A DNA stretch of 64,000 nt from Kutzneria chonburiensis (GCF_028622115.1 NZ_CP097263.1:6820001-6884000), one strand, 5' to 3'. Shown: positions 25,801 through 36,973, counted from the first letter of the stretch. Notes: generated by a model from the letters alone, not told the origin. A program made the numbers and translations.

Positions 25801-26735
25801 TCACTTGCTCCCCGGGCCACTGAGCACGGTGGCGCCGAGATCAAGCAGTTCGGCCGCGAGCGCCCGGCCCAACTGCTCTGCTGTGGTCAAGTCACCGGTG
25901 GCCGACGCCCGCAGCAGCTCGTTCTGCGGCGTCGCGGCGACCCCGCGCAACGACAGGCGGAGAACCGTCCGGCCGTCGTCGTCGAGGTCTTCCACCACAT
26001 CGGCCAGTGCGCCGACGGGCGCGCTGCACCCGGCCTCCAGCGCGGCAAGCATCGCGCGCTCGGCGGTGACAGCGGCCCTACTGGCCTGATCATCCAGGCA
26101 AGAGCGAAGCAGGTGTTCGGTGTCGAAGTCGTCGACCCGGCACTCCACCGCCAGCGCACCCTGGGCGGGGGCGGGCAGCATCTGGATCGGGTCGAGGAAC
26201 TCGGTCACCACGTCGAGCCGGCCGAGCCGGGACAGGCCCGCGGCGGCGACCACGACAGCGTCGAGCTCGCCGTCGAACACCTTGCGGATCCGGCTGTCCA
26301 CGTTGCCGCGGATCGGCACCATCTCCAGCCCGAGGCCGAGGGCCTCGAGCTGGGTGACCCGGCGGGCCGCGCCGGTGCCGACCCGGCTGCCGGCCGGCAG
26401 CTCGCCCAGCACCATGCCGTCCCGCGCGACCAGGGCGTCCCTGGGGTCCTCGCGGGTGGGCACGGCGGCCAGCACGAGCCGCGGGTCCGGCGCCGTCGGC
26501 AGGTCCTTGTACGAGTGGACGGCCACGTCCACCTCGTCGTTGGCCAGCGCGTCACGCAGGGCCGAGGTGAACACGCCGACACCGATCTCGGCGATCGGCG
26601 CGTGCGAACGGTCGCCCGGGGTGGTCACGGTGACGATCTCCACCGTGGCGCCCGCGCGCTCCAGCCGCTCGGCCATCATGCCGGTCTGGGCCAACGCGAG
26701 GGCACTGCCCCTGGTGCCGATCCTCAACGTCCGGT

Positions 26736-26739
<4 letters not shown>
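25801..26739 (-). CDS. hemC: Hydroxymethylbilane synthase (porphobilinogen deaminase)
   Basis: This 312-residue enzyme polymerises four porphobilinogens. It has the N-terminal [13 protein letters not shown], the [13 protein letters not shown] loop and the dipyrromethane-cofactor cysteine Cys238 in [11 protein letters not shown]. The GTG start overlaps the hemA stop as GTGA. Confidence 0.96.
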
Positions 26740-28064
<1,325 letters not shown>

Positions 28065-28107
28065 TCCGACCACCCCCCAGCTAGAACGGTCGAGCCGGCC
28101 TTCGAGT

Positions 28108-28857
28108 TCACCCGGGCACCACCATTCCGCTCTCGTCCGCGTTCGCAGCCTCGTCCGCACGCCGAGCCACGTGGAACGACAGGATCTGCATCTCCACCGC
28201 CAAGTCAACCTTGCGCACCTCGACGTGGTCTGGAACCTGGATCACGACGGGTGCGAAGTTCAGGATGCATTGCACGCCCGCGGATACCAAACGGTCGCAG
28301 ACCCCCTGGGCGGCGGGTGGCGGGGTGGCGATGACCCCGATCGAGATCTCCCGCTCGGCGCACACCCTGGGGATGTCGTCGACGTGGCTGACCAGTATTC
28401 CTCCGACCGGCACGCCGATCAGGTCCTCGTCGACGTCGAACAGCGCGGAGACCGGAAAACCGCGTCCCGGGAAGCCCGCGTAGTTGGCCAGCGCGTGACC
28501 AAGGTTACCGATGCCGACCACGCAGACGGAGTGCTTGCGGGTCAGTCCGAGGATGCGCTCGATCTGGTCGACCAGCACCTCGACCTCGTAGCCGACGCCA
28601 CGGGTGCCGTACGAGCCGATGTAGGACAGGTCCTTGCGCAGTTTGGCCGAGTTGACGCCGGCGGCGGCCGACAGCTCCTCGCTGGAGATGGTGGTCACGT
28701 CCTGCTCGGCCAGACCCGACAGCACCCGCAGGTAGACCGCGAGGCGGGCGACGGCGGCCTCGGGGATGGCCCGGGCCCGCTCGCGCGTGGCCGGTTCGTC
28801 CGGAAGCCGGCCAGGGGCAGTCACGACCTCGACGTCCTCACCCCGCCGTGCACCCAC
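28108..28857 (-). CDS. rex: Redox-sensing transcriptional repressor Rex
   Basis: This 249-residue protein has an N-terminal winged helix ([45 protein letters not shown] is characteristic; only key words given) and a Rossmann domain with [14 protein letters not shown] that binds NADH or NAD+. Rex releases DNA when NADH rises, turning on respiratory and haem genes. The GTG start has GGGAG eight bases upstream. It heads rex-hemACD, the arrangement known from Streptomyces coelicolor. An operator lies 44 bp upstream. Confidence 0.95.
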   Translation of the reverse strand: MGARRGEDVEVVTAPGRLPDEPATRERARAIPEAAVARLAVYLRVLSGLAEQDVTTISSEELSAAAGVNSAKLRKDLSYIGSYGTRGVGYEVEVLVDQIERILGLTRKHSVCVVGIGNLGHALANYAGFPGRGFPVSALFDVDEDLIGVPVGGILVSHVDDIPRVCAEREISIGVIATPPPAAQGVCDRLVSAGVQCILNFAPVVIQVPDHVEVRKVDLAVEMQILSFHVARRADEAANADESGMVVPG

Positions 28858-28900
28858 GCTGGTTGCTCCCTCGATTGGTGTGATGGGACAACCGTAGCGC

Positions 28901-28918
28901 TTGTGAACGTGTGCACAA
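28901..28918. promoter_or_regulatory. Rex operator (ROP) upstream of rex
   Basis: TTGTGAACGTGTGCACAA is an 18-bp near-palindrome that differs at two positions from the Streptomyces-type site TTGTGAACGCGTTCACAA. It ends the predicted promoter region 44 bp before the rex start, so Rex probably represses its own operon together with hemA, hemC and hemD. Confidence 0.85.
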
Positions 28919-28975
28919 AGTTGGCGGCTCGGGGCACGAAACCGGCCTCGCCCGTTCGGGCGACACCGGTGGGAT

Positions 28976-30544
28976 TCACGCCGTGGTGAACGCCACCGAG
29001 TGCAGTCCGGTGGCCCCGTCCGGCACGGCGTCGGCCACATCCACGGTCTGCGTGTAGCCCGAGCTGTCGGTGGCCCGCACCACCACGGTGTGGCTGCCCG
29101 GCCGCAGGTCGAAGGTCCGCCGCCACATCCGCCAGGCCTCCTTGGTGGGCTGCACGGCCAGGTCGGCCTCCTGCCAGGGGCCGCCGTCCATCTGCACCTC
29201 GACCTTGGCGATGCCCTTGGTCTGGGCCCAGGCGATACCGGCCACCACGACCTTGCCGGCCGGTACCGAGCCCAGGCCGCGCGGGCTGTCGATGCGCGAC
29301 TCGGTCTTGATCGGGGCCTTCTCCGAATAGCCCCGAGGCACCCAGTACTGGGTCTTGGCGGCGAACGTCGTGAGTTCGATGTCGGTGACCCACTTGGTGG
29401 CCGACACGTAGCCGTAGAGGCCGGGCACGACCAGCCGGGCCGGGAAGCCGTGCTCGGGCGGCAGTGCCTCGCCGTTCATGCCCACGGCCAGCATGGCGTT
29501 GCGCCCGGGATCCATGATCACGTCGAGCGGGCTGCCGGCGGTGTAGCCGTCGGAACTGGTGGAGAAGACCTGGTCGGCCCCGGCCTTCACGCCGACCTTG
29601 GCCAGCAGGTCGCGCATCAGCACGCCGGTGAACTGCGCGGTCGAGATGTACGGGCCGCCGACCGGATCGGACACGCAGGTCAGCGTCACGGTCCTGGTGA
29701 TCAGGTCCATGTCCATCACGTCGTCGAAGGTCAGCGTGAGCTCCCGGTCGACCATGCCGTGGATGCGGAGCGACCAGTCCTCCGCGGTCAGCCGCGGCAC
29801 CGACAGTGCGGTGTCGATCCGGTAGAAGTTCTCGTTCCTGGTCAGGTACGTCGGCGTGCCGTCCTGGGCGAAGTCCGAGCCGGCGACCGTGGTCTGGTCG
29901 CGGTACCTGGCCAGCCGACGGGGCACCGTCGCCCGGGAGCCCTCCACGTCCACCCGGGTGCCGATGAACTGCCCGGCGAGGCCGGCGATCCCGGCCCCGA
30001 CGGCCACCCCGACGGTCCCCTGGAGGAACTTGCGCCGCTCGATGCCCTCCGGGCTGCCTGGTTCCTGCACTCGCAGCGCGGCGGCGTGCAGGCGACGGAA
30101 GACCGTCACCCCGGCGCCCAGGCTGGCCGCCGGCGCGAGGATGGCCAGCTGGCCGAGGTCGCTACGGCTGAACACCGCCGCGACCGCAGCGCCGCCCAAC
30201 AGCACCGCCAGCACCGTGCCCGGCACCGGGCTGCGCCGTGACAGCAGCCCGGCCGCAGCCGCCACGACCAGCAGGAACACCGCCATGCCGGACAGCAGCA
30301 CCAGCTTGTCGGCGGTGCCGAAGGACGTGACGGCGAACTCCTTGAGCGGCGCCGGCGTCAGGTCGATCGCCGCGTTGCCGACGGCCAGGAACGGCGAGGC
30401 GTTCGGGTCGATGAAGGCCGCGACGAGGTGGCCGGCGGCCAGCGCCGCCGCCACCCCGAGCAGGCCGATCAGCATCGCCGGGCCGACCGGGATCCGGGTC
30501 TCGGTCGGCTGCGGCGGCGCTACGGCGGTCGTTGGTGCACCCAC
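28976..30544 (-). CDS. Molybdopterin-dependent oxidoreductase with membrane domain (sulfite-oxidase family)
   Basis: This 522-residue protein has four N-terminal membrane segments (residues about 20-160), a Tat-like RRKFLQGTVGVAVG, a sulfite-oxidase-family Moco domain with the molybdenum-ligand Cys290 in TLTCVSDPVGG, and a C-terminal Ig-like dimerisation domain (MDGGPWQEADL, RATDSSGYTQ). The catalytic part is predicted outside the membrane. The physiological substrate is not known for this actinobacterial group. It is convergent with nothing and lies alone between rex and the P450. Confidence 0.88.
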   Translation of the reverse strand: MGAPTTAVAPPQPTETRIPVGPAMLIGLLGVAAALAAGHLVAAFIDPNASPFLAVGNAAIDLTPAPLKEFAVTSFGTADKLVLLSGMAVFLLVVAAAAGLLSRRSPVPGTVLAVLLGGAAVAAVFSRSDLGQLAILAPAASLGAGVTVFRRLHAAALRVQEPGSPEGIERRKFLQGTVGVAVGAGIAGLAGQFIGTRVDVEGSRATVPRRLARYRDQTTVAGSDFAQDGTPTYLTRNENFYRIDTALSVPRLTAEDWSLRIHGMVDRELTLTFDDVMDMDLITRTVTLTCVSDPVGGPYISTAQFTGVLMRDLLAKVGVKAGADQVFSTSSDGYTAGSPLDVIMDPGRNAMLAVGMNGEALPPEHGFPARLVVPGLYGYVSATKWVTDIELTTFAAKTQYWVPRGYSEKAPIKTESRIDSPRGLGSVPAGKVVVAGIAWAQTKGIAKVEVQMDGGPWQEADLAVQPTKEAWRMWRRTFDLRPGSHTVVVRATDSSGYTQTVDVADAVPDGATGLHSVAFTTA

Positions 30545-30590
30545 ACTTCAAGTTCGTGCCAGGACCGCCGAAGGTTCAAGCGGACGGGCC

Positions 30591-31802
30591 TTACGAATTC
30601 GTGACGACCGCCCGTGCCCCCAGGACAACCGGCATTTCCGAATAACCGTTCATGATCGTCGCGTGCCGGAACGGCAGCTCGTCGGCCGGCACCGCCACCT
30701 TGGCGTCCGGGAACTGGCGCACGAACGCCGTCAGCGCGACCTCGGCCTCCAGCCGAGCCAGCGGGGCCCCGAGGCAGTGGTGCAGGCCGTGACCGAAGGC
30801 GACGTGCCCACGCGCGCCGCGGTCAAGGTCGATCTGCTCGGGATGCGAGAAGCGGTCCGCGTCGCGGTTGGCCGAGCCCAGCGCGAGCGCCACCATCTCG
30901 TTGGCCGGAATGGTCACGCCGCCGACCTCGACCGGCTCGGTGGTGTACCGGGCGGTCCCCAGCATCACCGGCGAGTCCACGCGCAGCAGCTCGTCGATCA
31001 CCGGCATGGGGTCGGCCAGCAGCCGCTCGGCCAGCGCCGGCTCGGCCGTCAGCCGCAGGATGGCCGAGCTGATCAGGTTGGTCGTGGTCTCGTGGCCGGC
31101 GATCAGGATCAGCAGCGCCATCGCCAGCACCTCGTGCGGCGAGAGCCGGTCGCCCTCCTCGGCCCTGGTCATCGCCGACAGCAGGTCCTCACCCGGGTCG
31201 GCCTGCTTGGCCTCGATCAGCTTGCCCAGGTAGGCCACCACGGCGTCGTTGGCCGGCATGTACACGGCCGGGTCGCCGGCCAGCAGGTCGCCGGTCCAGG
31301 CGTTGAACTCGTGCCGGTCCTCGGCCGGCACGCCCAGCATCTCGCTGATCACCATCGCCGGCAGCGCCATCGCGAAGCCGTCGACCACGTCGACCGGCCC
31401 CGGCTCGGTGGCCAGCGCGGCCAGCAGGTTGTCGGTGAGCTGCTCGACGAACGGCCGCAGCTTGGCGATCCGCCGCGCGGTGAAGTCCTTGGCCAGCAGC
31501 AGCCGCAGCCGGCTGTGGTCGGGCGGGTCGGCCATCAGCATGCTCTTGCCGAAGCCGGCGTGCAGCTCCGGCTCGCGGCCGGCGGCGATCATCTTGGTGT
31601 GCAGCAGGGCGATGATGCGCTCGGAGTCCTTGCTCAGCCGGTCGTCGGTGAGCAGCGCCTTGACGTCGTCGTAGCGCGTGACGACCCAGGTCGGAACGCC
31701 GTTGAGCGCGGTGGTCTGGAACACCGGCTCCTCGGCACGCGCGGTGGCCATGAACTCGTGCACGTGCGCGAAGTAGTGGTCGGTGTACATCTCGCGGGTC
31801 AT
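30591..31802 (-). CDS. Cytochrome P450
   Basis: This 403-residue soluble class-I P450 has the I-helix oxygen motif AGHETT, a K-helix ExxR in ELLRVDSP-like context, and the haem-ligand Cys343 in [15 protein letters not shown]. No ferredoxin gene is adjacent, so redox partners must come from elsewhere. The substrate cannot be deduced. Confidence 0.95.
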   Translation of the reverse strand: MTREMYTDHYFAHVHEFMATARAEEPVFQTTALNGVPTWVVTRYDDVKALLTDDRLSKDSERIIALLHTKMIAAGREPELHAGFGKSMLMADPPDHSRLRLLLAKDFTARRIAKLRPFVEQLTDNLLAALATEPGPVDVVDGFAMALPAMVISEMLGVPAEDRHEFNAWTGDLLAGDPAVYMPANDAVVAYLGKLIEAKQADPGEDLLSAMTRAEEGDRLSPHEVLAMALLILIAGHETTTNLISSAILRLTAEPALAERLLADPMPVIDELLRVDSPVMLGTARYTTEPVEVGGVTIPANEMVALALGSANRDADRFSHPEQIDLDRGARGHVAFGHGLHHCLGAPLARLEAEVALTAFVRQFPDAKVAVPADELPFRHATIMNGYSEMPVVLGARAVVTNS

Positions 31803-31869
31803 GCCTCTACGAAAGCACTGAACGCCCTTGCCGTGCTTGGACTTTTGTACGGAAGGGCAGCGCTGCCCC

Positions 31870-32343
31870 TCACACCCACCCGTGATGGTGTGAAAGGGAA
31901 TCCCCCAACCGGTCCACGGTCGGGTCCTGACGGCCGCTGTGGACGGTGTCCAGCACGCTGGCCCACTCCAGGATGATGGTGGCGATCAGCTCGGCCTCGC
32001 GCTCGTGGGCCGAGTCGTAGCAGGTGCGCCGGGCCACGAACGCGGTCGACTCGTCGTCGCTGGGATGCTCGGCGATCATGTGCCCGAGCTCGTGCAGGAT
32101 GATGTGGTTCTGGTGCGGCCTGGTCGTTTCCTGCTGGTAGACGATGAAGTCCGCGCTGTCGGTCGCGAACCACAGCCCGAACGGGCCGGGAATCTCGATC
32201 GGATAGGGCACCAGCCGGATCGGCTTGCCGCGGCGGGCGGCCAGCCGGTCGCACAGGTCGCGCACGTCCAGCGGCGGCCGCACGTCCAGCTCCCGCAGCA
32301 GCCGCCGGCAGCGCCGCCGCAGCGCGCCCTCCCCGCGCGTCAA
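31870..32343 (-). CDS. ImmA/IrrE-family metallopeptidase
   Basis: This 157-residue protein has the zinc-protease motif HELGH at 84-88 (HIILHELGHMIAEHP) and a glutamate-containing helix EREAELIATIILEW that can give the third ligand. Family members cleave partner repressors, but no XRE regulator gene is adjacent here. The probable TTG start overlaps the glutaredoxin stop as TTGA. A GGGCAGCGCTGCCC palindrome at 31855-31868 follows the stop region and may be a terminator. Confidence 0.82.
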   Translation of the reverse strand: MTRGEGALRRRCRRLLRELDVRPPLDVRDLCDRLAARRGKPIRLVPYPIEIPGPFGLWFATDSADFIVYQQETTRPHQNHIILHELGHMIAEHPSDDESTAFVARRTCYDSAHEREAELIATIILEWASVLDTVHSGRQDPTVDRLGDSLSHHHGWV

Positions 32344-32579
32344 CGGGCCAGCGCCGCCCGCAGGCGGGGCTCCTCGACCGTCCAGTACCCGTGCTCACGG
32401 CCGTCGACCAGGATCACCGGCACCCGGTCGCCGTACTCCTCGCGCAGCTCGGTGTCGGCGTCCACGTCCCGCGCCGACCAGGCCACGCCCAGCTCGTCGC
32501 AGATGCGCTTGACGTCGGCCTCGGCCTGCACGCAGTGGTCGCAGCCGACCCTGGTCATCACGGTGACGGTGTGGCTCAC
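32340..32579 (-). CDS. Glutaredoxin-like protein
   Basis: This 79-residue thioredoxin-fold protein has the active site CDHC (VMTRVGCDHCVQAE) and a cis-Pro strand VPVILVDG. The GTG 32579 gives VSHTVTVMTRVG; a TTG three codons earlier is possible. A small glutaredoxin near hemA is a conserved feature of actinobacteria (Rv0508). Confidence 0.88.
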   Translation of the reverse strand: MSHTVTVMTRVGCDHCVQAEADVKRICDELGVAWSARDVDADTELREEYGDRVPVILVDGREHGYWTVEEPRLRAALAR

Positions 32580-32589
32580 GTGGATCAAC

Positions 32590-34074
32590 CTACGCCTGGG
32601 GCAGGCGCAGCCGGCTGCGCACCAGCTTGCCGGTCGGCGAGTGCGGCAGCACGTCGGCGAACTCCACCGTCACCGGCACCTTGAACTTGGCCAGCCGCTC
32701 GGCACAGTGTTCGGTCACGGCGTCCGCCGTGAGCTCCTCGTCCTGGCCCAGCACGATCACGGCCTTCACCGCCTCGCCCGTGGTCTCGCTGGGCACGCCG
32801 ACCACCGCCGCCTCGGCGACCTGCGGCAGCTCGACGATGACCTGCTCGACCTCGTGCGGGTACACGTTGAAGCCGTTCACGATGATCAGGTCGCCGGCCC
32901 GGTCGACCAGGTGCAGGTCGCCGTCGTCGTCCAGGTAGCCGACGTCGCCGGTGCGGAACCAGCCCTCGGCGTCGGGGCCGTGCGCCCCGTCCGGCCAGTA
33001 GCCGCTGAACAGGTTCTCGCCGCGCACCGACACCAGGCCGGCGTCGTCGTCCGGCAGCACGAACTCCTCGTCCTCGGCGAACGGCTGGCCGTCGGTGTCG
33101 ACGAGGCGCAGCTCGATGCCGGGCAGCGGACGGCCGACCGAGCCCGGCTTGACCTGGCCGCCGACCAGCGTGGAGGTCAGCACCGGGGCCGTCTCGGTGA
33201 GGCCGTAGCCCTCGAAGACCGGCAGGCTGGTCGCCTTCTGCACGGCCTCCAGCAGCGACGGGCTCAGCGGCGCCGCGCCCGAGGTGAGCAGACGGACGGT
33301 GATCAGGGCGTCACGCAGGCGTGCGGCGTCGACGTGCAGCAGCGCCTGGTACATCGGGGGCACGCCGACCAACGTCGTCACCCGGTGCTGCTCGATGGCG
33401 TCAACTGCTGCCTCCGCGTCGAAACGTTGCAGCAGAACAGCGGTCGCGCCGGCGGCCGCGACCTGGAACAGTCCTGGTCCAAGCCCGTAGGAGTGGAACA
33501 GCGGCAAGGCGAGCAGGACGCGGTCGGCGGCGGTCACCGGCGCCGGACGCAGCGCCGCGCACTGCGCCACGTTCGCCAGCAACGCGCGGTGCGACAGCAT
33601 CGCGCCGCGCGGCACACCGGAGGTACCCGACGTGTACGCGAGCACCGCCACGTCCTCGCCGCCGCGCACCGACTCGCCGGTGAGGCCGCCGTCGACGCGC
33701 AGCCTCGGCGCGGGCAGCACCCTGGTCGAGGCGTCGCCGCCGTCGCCGATCAGCAGCGAGGCGCCGCTGTCGTCGAGCACGCGGGTCAGCTCACGGCCGG
33801 GGCCGCCGGTGCCGACCGGCACCACCACGCCGCCGGCCCGCAGCGTGCCGAACACGGCCACCGCGAACTCCATGGAGGTGGGCAGGCGGACCGCCACCCG
33901 GTCGCCGGGCTGGAGACCGGCCTCACGCAGGCGGTGGGCCTCGACATCGGTCGCGGCGTCCACCTCGGCCCAGGTCAGGGTGTCCCCGGTGGCCGCGTCG
34001 ATGAACGCGGGGTGATCGGGACCACGGACCGCGGCGGTCCGGACCAGATCCGCCACGTTGCTGACACCGGTCAT
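32590..34074 (-). CDS. AMP-forming acyl-CoA synthetase / ligase
   Basis: This 494-residue protein of the ANL superfamily has the P-loop YTSGTSGVPRGAM, the A5 motif GYGLTETAP, the hinge GDVGYLDDDGDLHLVDRAGDLI and the catalytic lysine in SPTGKLVRSRL. It activates a carboxylic acid as acyl-AMP and then probably as acyl-CoA; the substrate is unknown. ATG 34074 has GGGGAGG six bases upstream. It is divergent from the BldN-like sigma factor. Confidence 0.93.
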   Translation of the reverse strand: MTGVSNVADLVRTAAVRGPDHPAFIDAATGDTLTWAEVDAATDVEAHRLREAGLQPGDRVAVRLPTSMEFAVAVFGTLRAGGVVVPVGTGGPGRELTRVLDDSGASLLIGDGGDASTRVLPAPRLRVDGGLTGESVRGGEDVAVLAYTSGTSGVPRGAMLSHRALLANVAQCAALRPAPVTAADRVLLALPLFHSYGLGPGLFQVAAAGATAVLLQRFDAEAAVDAIEQHRVTTLVGVPPMYQALLHVDAARLRDALITVRLLTSGAAPLSPSLLEAVQKATSLPVFEGYGLTETAPVLTSTLVGGQVKPGSVGRPLPGIELRLVDTDGQPFAEDEEFVLPDDDAGLVSVRGENLFSGYWPDGAHGPDAEGWFRTGDVGYLDDDGDLHLVDRAGDLIIVNGFNVYPHEVEQVIVELPQVAEAAVVGVPSETTGEAVKAVIVLGQDEELTADAVTEHCAERLAKFKVPVTVEFADVLPHSPTGKLVRSRLRLPQA

Positions 34075-34179
34075 GCGAGACCTCCCCATCGAGCCGATCG
34101 CAGGATTTTGTCACGCTGCCCCGGCGTCATGCAGGAGCTGGGCCCGACGTCTCACCAGGGTCCGCCCGTGAGCGCTACC

Positions 34180-34191
34180 TACTTGCAAGTA
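34180..34191. promoter_or_regulatory. Perfect 12-bp palindrome upstream of the BldN-like gene
   Basis: TACTTGCAAGTA is a perfect palindrome 51 bp before the sigma-factor start. A TATGCT hexamer at 34200-34205 could be a -10 element, in which case the palindrome would overlap the -35 region. It does not match the BldD consensus. It is a candidate operator for an unidentified regulator. Confidence 0.45.
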
Positions 34192-34241
34192 ACAACACGT
34201 ATGCTGCCGCTACGCCGACCAAGGGAGGTGCTGCTGGACCT

Positions 34242-34844
34242 ATGAGCAGCCCTGCCCGCTCCAAACAGCCCAGTGGCCCGCCCCCGACCGCCGACGAGCA
34301 CGCCGAGGCGTGGCAGCTGGTGGACAAGGCTCAGCGTGGCGACGTCGAGGCGTTCGGCCTGCTCTACGACCGCTACGTGGACCAGGTGTTCCGGTACGTG
34401 CTGTTCCGGGTCGGCGACCGCACGCTGGCCGAGGACGTCACCTCGGAGACGTTCCTGCGGGCCCTGCGCCGCATCACCACGGTCAGTTACCAGGGCCGTG
34501 ACGTCGGCGCCTGGTTCGTCACCATCGCCCGCAACCTCGTGCTCGACCACGTCAAGTCGAGCCGGTACCGGCTGGAGGTCACCACCGCCGAGCTGGACGA
34601 CAATCGCCAGGTCACGGCCGGTCCCGAGCAGGCAGTGCTGGACGAGGCGACGACAAGCGAGCTGTTGCGCTGCGTGAGCGAGCTCAACGACGACCAGCGG
34701 GAGTGCATCGTGTTGCGCTTCCTGCAGGGCCTGTCCGTGGCCGAGACGGCCGAGCAGATGGGCCGGAACGAGGGCGCGATCAAGGCTTTGCAGCATCGCG
34801 CGGTACGCCGGCTGGCCCAACTGCTGCCGGCCGAACTGCGCTAG
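34242..34844 (+). CDS. bldN: ECF RNA polymerase sigma factor, BldN-like
   Basis: This 200-residue ECF sigma factor has region 2 (AFGLLYDRYVDQVFRYVLFRV, AEDVTSETFLRAL) and region 4 (LNDDQRECIVLRFLQGLSVAETAEQMGRNEGAIKALQHRAVRRL is characteristic). The neighbours (rex-hemACD and a glutaredoxin on one side, a DUF5667 membrane protein and a HAD phosphatase on the other) match the Streptomyces bldN locus, where the sigma factor drives aerial development. It lacks the long pro-sequence of Streptomyces BldN. The symbol rests on synteny and family. Confidence 0.85.
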   Translation: MSSPARSKQPSGPPPTADEHAEAWQLVDKAQRGDVEAFGLLYDRYVDQVFRYVLFRVGDRTLAEDVTSETFLRALRRITTVSYQGRDVGAWFVTIARNLVLDHVKSSRYRLEVTTAELDDNRQVTAGPEQAVLDEATTSELLRCVSELNDDQRECIVLRFLQGLSVAETAEQMGRNEGAIKALQHRAVRRLAQLLPAELR

Positions 34845-34944
34845 CTGTGCTCACGCGCTGACGTAATGCTCTTACGCGTAACCGATGCAGTGCCGCCGTC
34901 GTTTCCTGGATTGGAAGCGAACAGGTGGTGAGGTGGAGACCCGG

Positions 34945-35958
34945 ATGGAGCACGAACGCGTCGCGGATCTGCTGCGGCGCTCGGCCGACGCGGTGGGGCC
35001 GACCCCACGCGAGCGGGAACGCATGCGGCTGCGGGTGCTCGCCGAGTTCAAGGCCATGGACTTCGAGTCCCCGCCGGCCCCGGTCCGCGACTTACCCGTG
35101 CGGTCGACCGCGCCCGGACGGCTGATGGTGGCCATGGCCGCCGCGCTGTGCCTGATCCTGGCGCTGGGCGCGATGAGCCTGCTGCTCAGCCGGGACGCGC
35201 TGCCCGGCGACCCGCTGTACGCGATCAAGCGCACCGCCGAGTCCGCCTCGTTCGGGTTGGCCTTCGACGACGCGGCCAAGGCCCGCAAGCACCTCGAGTT
35301 CGCCACCGCGCGGATCGACGAGATGGAGGGCATGGCCGCCCGCGGCAACACGCCCATCGGCTCGTACCTGACCGCGCTCACCGACTTCGACACCGACGCC
35401 GCTGCCGGATCGCGGCTGCTCACCGTGCTGAGCACCAACGGCGACGGCTCCGGCCTGACCTACCTGCGCGACTGGGCCAAGCAGCAGTCGCAGCGGCTCA
35501 AGACCCTGCGGCCCTCGCTGCCCGAGCGCGCCGACACCAGCGCCGACCTGCTCAACGCCATCACCGAGCGCGCCGACGCCCTGATCGCGCGGCTGAACTG
35601 CTACACGATCACCACCGGCGCCACCGACGATGTCGGCGCGCTGCCGGCCACCGGTGCGTGCGCCACGCGGCCGCCGGTCCAGCAGAGCTACGGCACCACG
35701 CCGACCACGACCTCGCATCCGGGCGGTGGCGCGCCGGGCAACGGGGTCGGCGGCGGGTCGACGACGACGGCCACCACCACGCCGACCGTCACCTTCACCA
35801 CACCGACGGTCGCCTCGCCCGTGACGACCGGGTCCAAGGGACCGGGACCGACCACTACCAGCAGCAAGCCGACCGACATCTCCGTGCCGCTGCCGTTGCC
35901 CGGGATCACCCTGCCGCCGCTGCTGCCCGGACTACCGGGCATTGTGCTCGGACACTGA
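34945..35958 (+). CDS. DUF5667 membrane protein, probable anti-sigma factor (RsbN-like)
   Basis: This 337-residue protein has a cytoplasmic N-terminus of about 58 residues, one membrane helix (59-81), the DUF5667 motif SRDALPGDPLYAIKR and a long Thr/Pro/Gly-rich C-terminal tail. In Streptomyces the gene after bldN encodes RsbN, a membrane anti-sigma factor with a short cytosolic domain, so the same role is inferred here. ATG 34945 has GGAG seven bases upstream; an in-frame ATG at 34885 is an alternative. Confidence 0.78.
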   Translation: MEHERVADLLRRSADAVGPTPRERERMRLRVLAEFKAMDFESPPAPVRDLPVRSTAPGRLMVAMAAALCLILALGAMSLLLSRDALPGDPLYAIKRTAESASFGLAFDDAAKARKHLEFATARIDEMEGMAARGNTPIGSYLTALTDFDTDAAAGSRLLTVLSTNGDGSGLTYLRDWAKQQSQRLKTLRPSLPERADTSADLLNAITERADALIARLNCYTITTGATDDVGALPATGACATRPPVQQSYGTTPTTTSHPGGGAPGNGVGGGSTTTATTTPTVTFTTPTVASPVTTGSKGPGPTTTSSKPTDISVPLPLPGITLPPLLPGLPGIVLGH

Positions 35959-36008
35959 TCGCTACCCTTGCACGATGAGGAACCGGCAGGAGCGGGGGAG
36001 GCGCGGCG

Positions 36009-36905
36009 GTGCCACGCTGGCGTGACGGGGCGGACGCGGAGCTCGAGCGGATGGCCGAGCTGGCCGGCGAGGCATCGGCCGAGGCGGCGGTGGCGGCCGC
36101 GGCCGATCTCGAGGCCGCGCTCGCGGTGCCGCCGGACCTGACCGCCGCCGCGTTCTTCGACGTCGACAACACGATGATGATGGGCGCCTCGATCTTCCAC
36201 TTCGCCCGCGGCCTGGCCAGCCGGAAGTACTTCACCACCGCCGACCTGGCCAGTTTCGCCTGGCGGCAGCTGCGGTTCCGGCTGGGCGGCAAGGAGAACC
36301 CGGACAGCGTGCGGGCCAGCCGCGAGCAGGCGCTGGGCTTCGTGGCCGGGCGCAGCGTGCAGGAGCTCGTCGACCTCGGCGAGGAGATCTACGACGAGCT
36401 GATGGCGGCCAAGATCTGGTCCGGCACCCGGGCGCTGGCCCAGATGCACCAGGACGCCGGGCAGCGGGTGTGGCTGGTCACCGCGACTCCGGTCGAGCTG
36501 GCCTCGATCATCGCGCGGCGGCTCGGCCTGACCGGGGCGTTGGGCACCGTCGCCGAGTCCCGTGACGGCGTCTACACCGGCCGGCTCGTCGGCGACCTGC
36601 TGCACGGCAAGGCCAAGGCCCACGCCGTCCGGGCGCTCGCCGCCCGTGAGGGCCTCGACCTGCGGCGCTGCACCGCGTACTCGGACTCCATCAACGACGT
36701 GCCCATGCTGTCCACCGCCGGCACCGCCGTGGCCGTCAACCCCGACCCCGGTCTGCGGGAGCTGGCCCGCCGCCGCGGCTGGGAGATCCGCGACTTCCGC
36801 ACCGGCCGCAAGGCCGCCCGCATCGGCGTGCCCACCGTCCTGGGCGCCGGCGCCCTGGCCGGCGCCGTCGCCGCCGGCATCGCCTACCGCCGCCGCTCCT
36901 CCTAG
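36009..36905 (+). CDS. HAD-IB family hydrolase (SerB1-like)
   Basis: This 298-residue protein has motif [10 protein letters not shown] (Asp51, Asp53), motif II in [10 protein letters not shown], a conserved Lys in [12 protein letters not shown] and motif [14 protein letters not shown]. It resembles phosphoserine-phosphatase-like HAD enzymes such as Rv0505c. The C-terminus holds a hydrophobic helix ([17 protein letters not shown]) with a basic end, so it may be membrane-anchored. The GTG start has GGAGG upstream. The substrate is unproven. Confidence 0.9.
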   Translation: MPRWRDGADAELERMAELAGEASAEAAVAAAADLEAALAVPPDLTAAAFFDVDNTMMMGASIFHFARGLASRKYFTTADLASFAWRQLRFRLGGKENPDSVRASREQALGFVAGRSVQELVDLGEEIYDELMAAKIWSGTRALAQMHQDAGQRVWLVTATPVELASIIARRLGLTGALGTVAESRDGVYTGRLVGDLLHGKAKAHAVRALAAREGLDLRRCTAYSDSINDVPMLSTAGTAVAVNPDPGLRELARRRGWEIRDFRTGRKAARIGVPTVLGAGALAGAVAAGIAYRRRSS

Positions 36906-36914
36906 TCAAGCCTT

Positions 36915-36973
36915 GAAGTTCGGAACGGACCATTCCTCTACTCGGAGTTTGGGAATGGTCCGTTCACAACTTC
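36915..36973. repeat. 59-bp imperfect palindrome, family A copy 2 (likely bidirectional terminator)
   Basis: Arms of 22 bases (GAAGTT, two mismatches, then GAACGGACCATTCC) pair across a loop whose centre reads ACTCGGAGT at 36940-36948. Length, centre and the GGAAnGG...TTCCT arm core match the copy at 24189-24247. It lies between convergent stops (36905 and 36978) and so can serve both genes. Confidence 0.8.

Noticed and set aside
23501-26089. Open frame of 862 codons antisense to hemB, hemD and hemC
   Set aside because: The leftward genes have all catalytic residues, and the + frame shows only Gly/Arg/His-rich low-complexity sequence.
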